Source of the DNA: Deltaproteobacteria bacterium
Lineage (GTDB): Bacteria > Desulfobacterota > Desulfuromonadia > Geobacterales > Pseudopelobacteraceae
Length of the DNA: 34,573 bases
Assembly: GCA_021778115.1 (NCBI GenBank)
Contig: JAJYCS010000020.1
Location: 1 to 34,573 of the forward strand
Direction: 5' to 3'
Part shown: positions 1 to 7,462 of the stretch, one piece after another
How the letters are laid out: every line of letters starts with the position of its first letter
Numbering within the stretch: position 1 is the first letter of the stretch
Made by a program: the position numbers and the translations under genes
Notes under the pieces: generated by a model
Databases searched by the model: none
Told to the model about the DNA's origin: nothing
The model's input: the letters and a program-made list of their open reading frames with translations, nothing else

Positions 1-1845
1 GTACATACCGGTGATGGCGTAGCGGGCCGACGGGGTCCAGGTGGCGGACAGCTTGCCGTTCACCACCTTGTCCGGCTGGTTGGTCAGGTTGGCGGTCCGC
101 TGGTCGTACAGGGAAACGCCGTAGGTGGCGCCGTTGCCCACCGTGGAACCGAGGGTGTTGGTGGTGAAGTTGGTCAGGGCGGCGTTGACGTTCTGGTACG
201 GATTGTCAATCACCTGATAATCGATGGCGGCCCGGGCTGAGACGGTGCTGCCGGGCCGGGTCATGAGACCGGCGCTCACCTTGTGGCTGGTGGTGGTCCC
301 CAGCTGTCCGTCATGGCGGTCAAGCATCTGATACTCGTATCCCAGCCGCAGGGTGGTGCGCAACGCCACCCGATAGACCGCGTCAAGGCCGGCAGTGATG
401 GTATCGCGGGAGAGGGCCGAGTAGCGGGTGGCCAGCAGGGAGTTGGGATCGGGGACAAAGTTGTTGGGGGGCTGGGTCCCGGTTGCGTTGGCGATGGTGC
501 TGAAGGCGATGGTAACATCGTCGTTGCTGATCCGCTCGGAGCGGCCCCGCAGGGTGACGGTCAGGTCCTTGCCGAAGGTGCTGGTCAGCCTGCCGCCGTA
601 GGCGTCGTAGGTGGTATGGAGGGTGACGCCGTTACTGCCGTTGAAGCTGAAGATCCCTGCCTCACCGGTCTTGCCGCTGTCCACGGTGGCCCTGACATAG
701 CTGCCCATCAGGGAGGCGGCCCCGGGCAGGTCCACCTTGGCCTTCACCACGTGGCTTTCCTTCTTCGAGTCAGGGGTCTCGTCGTAGCGCAACAGACCGT
801 CGCGGTAGTCATACAGCAGCCGGTTGTCGAAGAAGGCGTACCCACCGGTGTTGTAGGTCGCCGGCGCCGCAGCGCCCGGTGAGAGGGCCGGGTCGTAGTA
901 GCGGGTCGGGGGGGGTGCATTCTCCCGGAACTGACGGTTGAGATAGGTATAATCAATCGTGAGCAGGCCGAAACGACCGGTGGCCCCGGCGCTGATGTCG
1001 CGGGTGTTCTCGTTGATCACCTTAGACTGACCGGTAACGTGGCAGGAGGTGCACTTGCTCATGCCGATGGACTGCTTCAGGCCGTTGCGGTCCTCATTGC
1101 GGTACCCGAAATGGAAGGTGACGTTGGGCAGCTGCGGGATGGTCAGGTCGCTCTTGCTGCTCCACTCGGTCCGTTTGACCCCGAACACAGCGCTGGGGGT
1201 CAGGTCCTCACCGTAGACCGAGGCCCGACCGATCTGCTGGAACGAATAGGCGGCATTGCCGTATCCCACCAGGGGTGCGGTATTGGTAACATAGGTGGCC
1301 CCGGTGACCTTGTTTTTCACCAGAAAGGCCGGGACAAAGTTAGGGTTCAGGGTATTGGTGGTACTGTTGCTGGTAAAGAGGTTCACCGTCTGCGTCAGAC
1401 CGGCGCTGTTGCTCAGGGTGATAGGGGTGGCGGCGCCGCTGAAGGCAGAGGGCGCCGCAGGGATCGCCGCATCCAGGTACTGCATCCGGTCGTGGTCCAG
1501 CCAGTGGTTGAGCACCGAATAGCTGAAGTCGGTCTTGAAGACCCGCATCAGGTCCAGGGAGGCGCTGTGGTCCTGGTCCCGTGAGTCCAGATAGCGGAAA
1601 TCGCCGTCAAAGACGATTCCCCGCTGGTGTACGGACAGATCCACCTTGCCGTAGGGGTTCACCCCGTTCTTGGTCCGAAGCGATGAATACTCGTTGACCT
1701 TCTTGATATCATCCGTGCTGGTGAGAGCGGCGGCGCCGCTTTCCAGGTTGGCCGAGAACGATTTGTCACCATCGGCCACTGCCGCCAGGGGCACCAGCAG
1801 GATAGAGGCTGCCATGCCGGCCAGCCAGAGTCTGTATCCTTTCAT
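1..1845 (-). CDS. MtrB/PioB-family outer-membrane beta-barrel protein, partial (C-terminus beyond the left edge)
   Basis: I translated this strand from an ATG at 1845, preceded by a strong AGGAGG ribosome site. It stays open for 615 codons to the window edge. The N-terminus is a signal peptide (MKGYRLWLAGMAASILLVPL, cleavage near ADG). The rest is an alternating, Thr/Asn/Tyr-rich pattern typical of large barrels, with many R-Y-L-D and Y-x-Y strand motifs. Family members form the porin sheath through which a periplasmic decaheme cytochrome passes electrons across the outer membrane. The gene starts 31 bases after the decaheme cytochrome gene, so they are probably co-transcribed and functionally paired. 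Oddly, residues 265-269 are CTSCH, a c-type heme attachment motif. The N-terminal CXXC known from Shewanella MtrB is absent. Family assignment rests on context and composition rather than a long recognisable motif. Confidence 0.82.
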   Translation of the reverse strand, partial: MKGYRLWLAGMAASILLVPLAAVADGDKSFSANLESGAAALTSTDDIKKVNEYSSLRTKNGVNPYGKVDLSVHQRGIVFDGDFRYLDSRDQDHSASLDLMRVFKTDFSYSVLNHWLDHDRMQYLDAAIPAAPSAFSGAATPITLSNSAGLTQTVNLFTSNSTTNTLNPNFVPAFLVKNKVTGATYVTNTAPLVGYGNAAYSFQQIGRASVYGEDLTPSAVFGVKRTEWSSKSDLTIPQLPNVTFHFGYRNEDRNGLKQSIGMSKCTSCHVTGQSKVINENTRDISAGATGRFGLLTIDYTYLNRQFRENAPPPTRYYDPALSPGAAAPATYNTGGYAFFDNRLLYDYRDGLLRYDETPDSKKESHVVKAKVDLPGAASLMGSYVRATVDSGKTGEAGIFSFNGSNGVTLHTTYDAYGGRLTSTFGKDLTVTLRGRSERISNDDVTIAFSTIANATGTQPPNNFVPDPNSLLATRYSALSRDTITAGLDAVYRVALRTTLRLGYEYQMLDRHDGQLGTTTSHKVSAGLMTRPGSTVSARAAIDYQVIDNPYQNVNAALTNFTTNTLGSTVGNGATYGVSLYDQRTANLTNQPDKVVNGKLSATWTPSARYAITGMY

Positions 1846-1876
1846 GTGAGTTCCTCCTGCGAGATTAGGGTGCGCA

Positions 1877-2971
1877 TCAACGGGTCAGCCCCTTGGCGCC
1901 GTCGGGCCAGCCACGGGTGGCCCCGGTATTTACCGACGGTGCGGTCTGTGACGGCAGGTCGCTGCCGTGGACCTTGGAGTGGCAGACCGAGCACTTGGTG
2001 CCGAAGGCCTGGGCCCAGGCATCGGTACCGTGGGTATTGGTGTACCCGACGCGGGTGCTGGTGCTGACGGTCTGTCCGGGGGCAAGGGTGGTCCCGTTCA
2101 GGGCGGTCCCATTAAAGGAGGTGTTACCCGGCGCGGCGCTGGAACCGGTACGGGTGGCATGGAAGTGGCTCTCGTGGCACTGCAGACAGAGGAACGGCTC
2201 GTTTTGCTTGAGCAGATTGTTGGCCACGCTGCCGTGGGGGTCGTGGCAGATCATGCAGTCTTCCTCCACCGGGCTGTGTTCGAAGACAAACGGTCCCTGG
2301 TAGCGGGCGTGACAGGTGTAGCAGAGATCGTTGGGCCGCTCGTCGCTTTTCAGCAGCTTCTTGGTGGAACCGTGAGGCTGGTGACAGCTGGAGCAGGTCA
2401 TCTTCCCTTCCTTGAGCGGGTGATGGGAGGGGAAGGAGGCCTTGGCCTGGTACTCCTGGTGGCAGCTGTAGCAGAGCCCCGGCTCCGGCTGCTTCAGGGA
2501 TTTCTTCACCGGGTTGGCCCCCTGGTGGATCTTGTGGCAATCGGTGCAGGCCACGTCGTTTAAGGCATGTATATTGCCGTGCCACTCCATGAGTGAACCA
2601 GCGCTGTGACACTTAAGGCAGATGGCCGAGGCCTGGTCGGCTGCCAGTTGCTTAAACGAGAGGATCTTGGTGGTATCGCCGGAACCGGCATGGAGGCTGC
2701 CGGGGCCGTGACACGCCTCGCACCCCTTGGCTCCCCCCATCACCTCAAAATCAGCCAGACGGCCATGGACCGTGCGGGCAAAGGGGGCCATCATCGCCTC
2801 GTGACACTGGGCGCAGGCCTTGTCTCCCACGGTGATTGCACCGTCAATCTTCGGCAGCGTCAGCAGCCGTTCCCGGACCGCGCCGGTGGCACAGGCGCCG
2901 ACAACCGCCACCAGCGAGCAGAGCGCTGCCAGCTGTACCATCCTTTTGGCGCTCGTCAGTAGGTGTCGCAT
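1877..2971 (-). CDS. DmsE/MtrA-like decaheme c-type cytochrome, probable lipoprotein
   Basis: The 364-residue product has exactly ten CXXCH heme-binding motifs, starting at residues 53, 84, 118, 142, 167, 193, 217, 239, 262 and 327. The N-terminus is an export signal ending in a lipobox-like V-G-A-C at Cys27, so a lipid-anchored form is likely. I chose the ATG at 2971 because AAGGAGAA precedes it and the signal peptide begins there; the open frame extends 25 codons further without a signal-like start. Decaheme proteins of the MtrA/DmsE/PioA type sit inside an MtrB-type barrel and carry electrons between periplasm and cell surface. The next gene encodes such a barrel, which supports this role. 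No surface MtrC-like cytochrome is visible here, so the third conduit part may lie left of the window or be absent. Substrate or acceptor cannot be read from the sequence. Confidence 0.93.
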   Translation of the reverse strand: MRHLLTSAKRMVQLAALCSLVAVVGACATGAVRERLLTLPKIDGAITVGDKACAQCHEAMMAPFARTVHGRLADFEVMGGAKGCEACHGPGSLHAGSGDTTKILSFKQLAADQASAICLKCHSAGSLMEWHGNIHALNDVACTDCHKIHQGANPVKKSLKQPEPGLCYSCHQEYQAKASFPSHHPLKEGKMTCSSCHQPHGSTKKLLKSDERPNDLCYTCHARYQGPFVFEHSPVEEDCMICHDPHGSVANNLLKQNEPFLCLQCHESHFHATRTGSSAAPGNTSFNGTALNGTTLAPGQTVSTSTRVGYTNTHGTDAWAQAFGTKCSVCHSKVHGSDLPSQTAPSVNTGATRGWPDGAKGLTR

Positions 2972-3088
2972 GAGTTCTCCTTTCCAGATACAGGTGAGGG
3001 AATACGTCATCTCCGATACAGCAGACCACGGCCAGACGTGCAGCACGCAGGCAGGGTGTTCAAAGGCTGGATCGGATAGCGGCAGGGA

Positions 3089-3427
3089 TCAGGCGGGTGG
3101 CGCCCGTTTCAGAAACGAAGAGAGATGACTGAAAAAGGGAAGGGTAACCGTGACAGCGGGGAGTGGGCTGCTGAGACCTGACGGCAGGCGGCAGGCGTGC
3201 TGTGTGGTATGCATCATGAAACAGGGGCGCGACGTCCGGTGCCTGCCACCCTGTCTCGCCAGACAGGGCTGGAGATGCTGCTGTGTTACATGGCTGACCA
3301 TCTCATGGTCATCAGCGCACCATGAGCGGTCAGCATACTGCTGGAAAGCCATGCCGGTCTGCAGTTGCAGCACCAGGGCAACCAGCAACAAAACCACGTT
3401 CAAACCGTTAGCGCGCACCGAAAACAA
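3089..3427 (-). CDS. Possible small exported cysteine/histidine-containing protein (112 aa), unknown function
   Basis: I do not recognise this frame. It would start at a TTG (3427) with GAGGG about ten bases upstream. Its N-terminus looks like a signal peptide: a short basic stretch, then a hydrophobic run VVLLLVALVLQL, then QTGMAFQ. The middle contains spaced Cys and His residues (WCADDHE, QPCLARQ, RPCFMMH, HACRL); the last 35 residues look less protein-like. It lies 117 bases upstream of the decaheme cytochrome gene on the same strand, so it could be the first gene of that operon. Against it: the start codon is weak, and strong inverted repeats run through it, so the stretch could instead be a structured untranslated leader. 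The opposite strand also has an open frame here, which looks like a shadow. Confidence 0.35.
   Translation of the reverse strand: MFSVRANGLNVVLLLVALVLQLQTGMAFQQYADRSWCADDHEMVSHVTQQHLQPCLARQGGRHRTSRPCFMMHTTQHACRLPSGLSSPLPAVTVTLPFFSHLSSFLKRAPPA
3246..3272. repeat. Inverted repeat (hairpin) upstream of the cytochrome operon
   Basis: CCCTGTCT (3249-3256) pairs perfectly with AGACAGGG (3261-3268) around a four-base CGCC loop. CCA/TGG can add three more pairs outside a one-base bulge. No T-run follows on either strand, so it does not look like a standard terminator. Confidence 0.6.
3293..3334. repeat. Two-part inverted repeat (hairpin) upstream of the cytochrome operon
   Basis: GCTGACC (3293-3299) pairs with GGTCAGC (3328-3334). 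Inside it TCATGGT (3303-3309) pairs with ACCATGA (3319-3325). The two stems are separated only by a 3/2-base internal loop, and the apical loop is nine bases. Fourteen pairs in 42 bases is more than expected by chance. It lies 21 bases from the neighbouring hairpin at 3246-3272. Confidence 0.6.
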
Positions 3428-3503
3428 TAGCCGTTACCCTCGTTTGATGGTACTCTCTGAACCTGTTGCCGTCGCGGCGCCGCCCGGCAGGGTGCAGCGA
3501 TCG

Positions 3504-3519
3504 CTTAACAAAACTTAAC
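3504..3519. promoter_or_regulatory. Direct repeat CTTAAC-N4-CTTAAC, possible regulator binding site
   Basis: CTTAAC occurs at 3504-3509 and 3514-3519, one helical turn apart (10 bp), in the AT-rich divergent region. Tandem half-sites at 10-11 bp are typical of OmpR/PhoB-type winged-helix regulators. This is a sequence observation only; the cognate regulator is unknown. Confidence 0.3.
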
Positions 3520-3651
3520 CCAAACAGCGTCTTTCTTTACGCACTGCCGTTGTTCCTTGATACCACCACCAGCCGAGAAGCGGAAACGAAACTTTTTAAT
3601 GTGCCTATCAGCAAATTTAATGAACATGATCGCGATATATGGATAATTACA

Positions 3652-4557
3652 ATGCGTACTGACTATCTCCAGACCCTCCATACGGTCGCCCAGGTGGGCA
3701 GTTTCTCCCGGGCCGCCTCAGAACTCTGCGTCACCCAGTCAGCCATCTCGCAGCGGATCAAGCAGCTCGAAGACCACTACGGCTGCCAGCTCCTTGACCG
3801 CTCGGGACCCCTGCCGGTCCTGACCGATGCCGGCCGCCTGGTGGTGCGGCGGGCCGAACAGATACTCAAGATTGAGGCGACCCTGCAGAACGAACTGAAA
3901 CAGCAGGGGGGTAAATCTCGGCTCTCCATCTGCTGCACCCCCACCTTCGGCGCCGCCTTCCTCCCCCAGGTGATCGAACAGTTCATGCTCAATCAGAGTG
4001 ACAACATCGACCTGACCTTCATGTTTCACTCCTTCAACCAGGCCATCAAATGCATGCTGGAAAACGAGTTCGACCTGGCGGTGACCGAGCACTGTGAACC
4101 CCTGGAGATACCGGGGCTCCAGGTCATGGAACTCCCCGATGATGAGCTAATCTTCGTCAGCGCCCCAACCCTCGCCATCCCTGACGGGTCGACAACCATT
4201 GAGACCCTGTTCTCCCAGACCCTCATCGCACGCAAGATCGGCTGTACCTCCCGCCAGCTTTTGGAGGCCAATCTGGCCAGAATGGGACAGAGCATCGAGG
4301 AGTTCAACCGCACCATCATTATGGATGACCTGCGCCTGACCCTGGAGACCGTGGTGAACGGCGGCGGCATCGCCTTCATCTCAAGAAGCATGGCGCTTCC
4401 CCTGCTGACAGCCGGAGGGCTTCGCGAACACCGGGTCCCCTCATTCATCCACCGGCGACGCCGCACCGTGGTGGTAAACAAGGAGCGTCTCCAGGAACCC
4501 CACTTGGCCGGTTTTGTGGCCTGCATCCACGCGACCTTCACCAGGCAGCAGCGCTGA
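3652..4557 (+). CDS. LysR-family transcriptional regulator
   Basis: The 301-residue product has the usual LysR layout. An N-terminal winged helix-turn-helix covers about residues 1-60 (TLHTVAQVGSFSRAASEL, then VTQSAISQRIKQLE), followed by a linker helix and a periplasmic-binding-like effector domain to the end. I chose the ATG at 3652 because the LysR consensus begins within three residues; the frame stays open 62 codons upstream but without family similarity. The ribosome site is weak (GGATAATTACA). It is divergent from the decaheme cytochrome operon, 680 bases away, so it may control that operon and itself, as many LysR proteins do; this is inference from position. The effector cannot be predicted. 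Confidence 0.93.
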   Translation: MRTDYLQTLHTVAQVGSFSRAASELCVTQSAISQRIKQLEDHYGCQLLDRSGPLPVLTDAGRLVVRRAEQILKIEATLQNELKQQGGKSRLSICCTPTFGAAFLPQVIEQFMLNQSDNIDLTFMFHSFNQAIKCMLENEFDLAVTEHCEPLEIPGLQVMELPDDELIFVSAPTLAIPDGSTTIETLFSQTLIARKIGCTSRQLLEANLARMGQSIEEFNRTIIMDDLRLTLETVVNGGGIAFISRSMALPLLTAGGLREHRVPSFIHRRRRTVVVNKERLQEPHLAGFVACIHATFTRQQR

Positions 4558-4581
4558 TCCTTGCATGATGCGCACCATACA

Positions 4582-4611
4582 TTGACAGCCCCGACACCGG
4601 CCGAGTATACT
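4582..4611 (+). promoter_or_regulatory. Near-consensus sigma-70 promoter for the pgpH-ybeY-corC-lnt operon
   Basis: A perfect -35 TTGACA (4582-4587) and a -10 TATACT (4606-4611) are separated by 18 bases. Transcription would start near 4618, giving a leader of about 60 bases before pgpH. It lies just after the LysR stop codon, in the right orientation. Confidence 0.72.
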
Positions 4612-4677
4612 GATACACTACGCCATGACCGATAACCACGTCACCCCATACCCCCACCCGTTCCCGTAGCGGTCACC

Positions 4678-7074
4678 ATGCCCGATCCCGCCGGACATAC
4701 CAAGGATCAGTCACCGCTGACCTATCTGCGTCGACTCGGTGTCAACCTGTTGGACACGGTGGTGCGCCGCTTTTCCACCCCCGAGACCGCACGACGCAAC
4801 CGCTTTCTCCTCCTGCTGACGACCGCCTTGCTGTTGACCCTGATCCTCCTGCCGGGCCAACAGTTGAACACCGCCCGCTATGAACCCGGGGAGATCGCCG
4901 CGACCGATATCCGCGCCACCCAGGACTACCTGCTGGAGGATGCTGACCTGACCCGCCAGCTCCGCGCCGAGGCGGAAAGTACCACCCCGGTGGTGTATAC
5001 CTACGGCGAGCGGGTAGTGCAGGACCAGTTGGCCTCCATCGCCCAGGCCATTCAAGCGGTCCGGGCCGCCGGCCGGGGGGGTGACCCCCTGCCCGACGAA
5101 CTTCAGGACCAGCTGACCACCCTGTTGGACACCACCCCCCGCACGGATGAGATGCTGGCCCTTTCCCGCATTCGCAACTCCCGGCTCTTCCTGGCCCAAC
5201 TGACCCATATCCTCGGCAGGCTCTACCACAACCGGATCGTCCTTGACGCCAAGGTCTTCCAGGCCGACCTCCGTCGGGGGATCGAGGTCCAGGACGGCAA
5301 AGGCGCCGTGCTGGGGACCCTGGAGAGCGGCGCACCGTTCATGGAGATCGCCACCGCCCGCCGTTCCCTCCAGGCAAACGACCTGAAGGGGGTGACCACC
5401 CCCGCAGACAGCGCCCTGATTCTGGGGCTTCTCACCAGGATCATGAAGCCAAACCTCTCCTATGACCGCGATGCCAGCAAGGCGAGGCTGAAAGAGGCCC
5501 TGGAAGATGTAAAACCGGTCCTGTACAAGATCCAGAAGGGGGAGATGATCGTCCGGGTAGGGGAACGGGTTACACCAGAGCAGGCCCAGAAACTGCAGCT
5601 GATCTACCAGGCGAGCCACGGACGTCTCACCATTGCCACCGCCCTGGGGATCTTCGGGCTGGTGTTGCTCCTCTTCTACTTCCCCTACCGTTTTGCCTGT
5701 AAAAACATCCGCAAGTTCAACCCCACCAACCGGGACATCCTGGCCATGGCCCTGCTGATCGTGGGAAACCTGTTCCTGTTCAAGCTGGGTCTTCTGGTCT
5801 CCGCCAGTGTCGGGGCCGCCTTCCCGAGCGTGGCGGCCGGCTCCTACTACTACCTGTTCCCCTTTGCCGCCGGCGCCATGATGGTCCGGATACTCCTCAA
5901 CTCCGAGGTGGCGCTGGTCTACTGCGCCATGATGGCCCCCCTCCTGGGGATCCTGTTCAGCAGCAAGATGTTCGTCATGGTCTACGCCCTGCTGGGGAGC
6001 GTGGTGGGTGCCCATGGGGTACGGCAGTGCCAGGACCGGGGCGCCATCTACACCGCCGGCCTGAAGGTGATGGTGGTGAACCTGGCCATGGGGTTCTGCT
6101 TTCAGACCCTGAACAACACCCTCTTTACGGTGCAGACCCTCTATGTGGCCCTCTTTGCCGTCATCGGCGCCCTGGTGTCCGCCATGCTGGTCTCGGCCTT
6201 CACACCGCTTTTTGAGGCCCTCTTCCACTACACCACCAACATCAAGTTGCTGGAGTTGGCAAACCTGAACTCCCCGCTGCTGCGGGATCTGATGGTGAAG
6301 GCCCCCGGCACCTACCACCACAGCGTGGTGGTGGGCAATCTGGTGGAGGCGGCAGCGGAGGCGATCGGTGCAAACCCCCTTCTGGCAAGGGTTGCCGCCT
6401 ACTACCACGACATCGGCAAGGCGGCAAAACCGCTCTACTTCATCGAGAACATGCAGGGGGGCGAAAACCGCCACGACCGCCTCTCACCCCATATGTCGGC
6501 CCTGATCCTGATCTCCCACGTAAAAGAAGGGGAGGCCCTGGCCCGGGAGCGACGCCTGGGGCAACCGATCATCGATGTCATCCGCCAGCACCACGGCACC
6601 GCCCTGATCAAATTCTTCTACGAAAAGGCCAGAGGGCAGGCCGAGGCGAGCGGCCAGCAGGTGGATGACCAGGAGTTCCGCTATCCGGGGCCCAAGCCCC
6701 AGACCCGCGAGGCAGGCCTGGTGATGCTGGCCGATGCCGTGGAGGCCGCCTCCCGCACCCTGGTGAACCCCACACCGGACCGTATCCAGGGGATGGTACA
6801 GAAGTTGATCAACCGGATCTTCAGCGACGGCCAGCTGGATGAGTGCGAGCTCACCTTAAAAAACCTGCACGAGATCGCCAAGAGCTTCAACCGGATCCTG
6901 TGCGCCATATTCCATCACCGGATAGACTACCCCGAACCGGTTTATAAAGGGGGTAACGGAGGCAAAAAGCTGCATGCAGATCCAGGCAAGGAACAGCCAG
7001 AAAAGACACCGCATCCCGCTACGCAGGCTCAAAAAGGCGTCGGAGACGATCTTAAGCGCCTTGGCATGTCCTGA
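4678..7074 (+). CDS. pgpH: 7TM-HD family membrane phosphohydrolase (PgpH-type cyclic-di-nucleotide phosphodiesterase)
   Basis: The 798-residue product matches the PgpH/YqfF layout: one N-terminal membrane segment (about 43-62), a large extracytoplasmic 7TMR-HDED domain (about 63-310), a seven-helix membrane block (about 315-510) and a cytoplasmic HD phosphohydrolase domain (about 530-750). Catalytic signatures include YHHSVVVGNL and the HDIGK motif with His577-Asp578. In Listeria, PgpH hydrolyses c-di-AMP; the nucleotide used here is inferred, not seen. It is the first gene after the 4582-4611 promoter. The ribosome site before the ATG is poor. The last 33 residues, low in complexity and rich in Lys/Pro/Gln, are encoded by DNA that also encodes the start of ybeY in another frame. 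In many bacteria phoH precedes this gene; here a LysR gene does. Confidence 0.93.
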   Translation: MPDPAGHTKDQSPLTYLRRLGVNLLDTVVRRFSTPETARRNRFLLLLTTALLLTLILLPGQQLNTARYEPGEIAATDIRATQDYLLEDADLTRQLRAEAESTTPVVYTYGERVVQDQLASIAQAIQAVRAAGRGGDPLPDELQDQLTTLLDTTPRTDEMLALSRIRNSRLFLAQLTHILGRLYHNRIVLDAKVFQADLRRGIEVQDGKGAVLGTLESGAPFMEIATARRSLQANDLKGVTTPADSALILGLLTRIMKPNLSYDRDASKARLKEALEDVKPVLYKIQKGEMIVRVGERVTPEQAQKLQLIYQASHGRLTIATALGIFGLVLLLFYFPYRFACKNIRKFNPTNRDILAMALLIVGNLFLFKLGLLVSASVGAAFPSVAAGSYYYLFPFAAGAMMVRILLNSEVALVYCAMMAPLLGILFSSKMFVMVYALLGSVVGAHGVRQCQDRGAIYTAGLKVMVVNLAMGFCFQTLNNTLFTVQTLYVALFAVIGALVSAMLVSAFTPLFEALFHYTTNIKLLELANLNSPLLRDLMVKAPGTYHHSVVVGNLVEAAAEAIGANPLLARVAAYYHDIGKAAKPLYFIENMQGGENRHDRLSPHMSALILISHVKEGEALARERRLGQPIIDVIRQHHGTALIKFFYEKARGQAEASGQQVDDQEFRYPGPKPQTREAGLVMLADAVEAASRTLVNPTPDRIQGMVQKLINRIFSDGQLDECELTLKNLHEIAKSFNRILCAIFHHRIDYPEPVYKGGNGGKKLHADPGKEQPEKTPHPATQAQKGVGDDLKRLGMS

Positions 7075-7462
7075 GTCCACGGAACTCTCCCTCGCCATCG
7101 TCGGCGACCGCGCCATCCGTCGTCTGAACCGGGAGTATCTGGGCAAGGACCATCCCACCAACGTCATCTCCTTCTCACTGCAGGAAGGTGCGTTCGGACA
7201 CCTCTCCCCTGCCCTGGGCGATGTGGTGATCTCGGCCGATACGGCCGCGCGGGAGGCGGCGGCGGCCGGTATCAGCACTTGGGAGCGGGTCCTGTTTCTG
7301 CTGCTGCACGGCATCCTCCACCTGACCGGCTATGATCATGAACGGAGCGGTGATGCCGAAGCCCGCCGTATGATGAAGCGGGAAAAGGAGCTCTACACGC
7401 TGCTGCAGCGGCAGCAGCTGACCGACCCGACAGAAGGAGCAACCAGTGGACGACGGCAGTAG
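6974..7462 (+). CDS. ybeY: Endoribonuclease YbeY (rRNA maturation factor)
   Basis: The 162-residue product carries the metal-binding signature H-G-x-L-H-L-x-G-Y-D-H, with His112, His116 and His122 as predicted zinc ligands. YbeY is a conserved single-strand endoribonuclease involved in 16S rRNA 3'-end maturation and ribosome quality control. I chose the ATG at 6974 because GGAGG lies about 12 bases upstream and the family's N-terminal MxIQ...RQKRH-like sequence begins there. This places the first 101 bases inside the 3' end of pgpH in a different frame, an unusually long overlap. It overlaps the corC-like gene by 17 bases at its own 3' end. The ybeY-corC-lnt order is widely conserved in proteobacteria. 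Confidence 0.95.
   Translation: MQIQARNSQKRHRIPLRRLKKASETILSALACPESTELSLAIVGDRAIRRLNREYLGKDHPTNVISFSLQEGAFGHLSPALGDVVISADTAAREAAAAGISTWERVLFLLLHGILHLTGYDHERSGDAEARRMMKREKELYTLLQRQQLTDPTEGATSGRRQ

Larger units (their letters stand above)
2972..3651. other. Long divergent intergenic region between the cytochrome operon and the LysR gene
   Basis: These 680 bases hold the control regions of two divergent units. The left half (about 2972-3430) is GC-rich with several inverted repeats and one possible minus-strand small ORF. The right half (about 3500-3651) is clearly AT-richer and contains a 10-bp-spaced direct repeat and a perfect palindrome AGCGATCGCT at 3496-3505. I found no convincing sigma-70 promoter for either direction. 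Confidence 0.6.

Noticed and set aside
283-1584. Plus-strand open frames opposite the MtrB-like gene (around 283-882 and 1039-1584)
   Set aside because: Gly/Val-rich shadows; the minus-strand frame has a signal peptide, a strong ribosome site and a barrel-like pattern.
3150-3518. Plus-strand open frame of 122 codons in the cytochrome-LysR interval
   Set aside because: No signal or family pattern and no good ribosome site; its resemblance to the minus-strand frame comes from the palindrome at 3249-3268.
4711-6474. 587-residue open frame on the minus strand, opposite pgpH
   Set aside because: Rich in His/Gln/Gly with no domain pattern, no signal and no ribosome site; it mirrors the third-base GC bias of pgpH.
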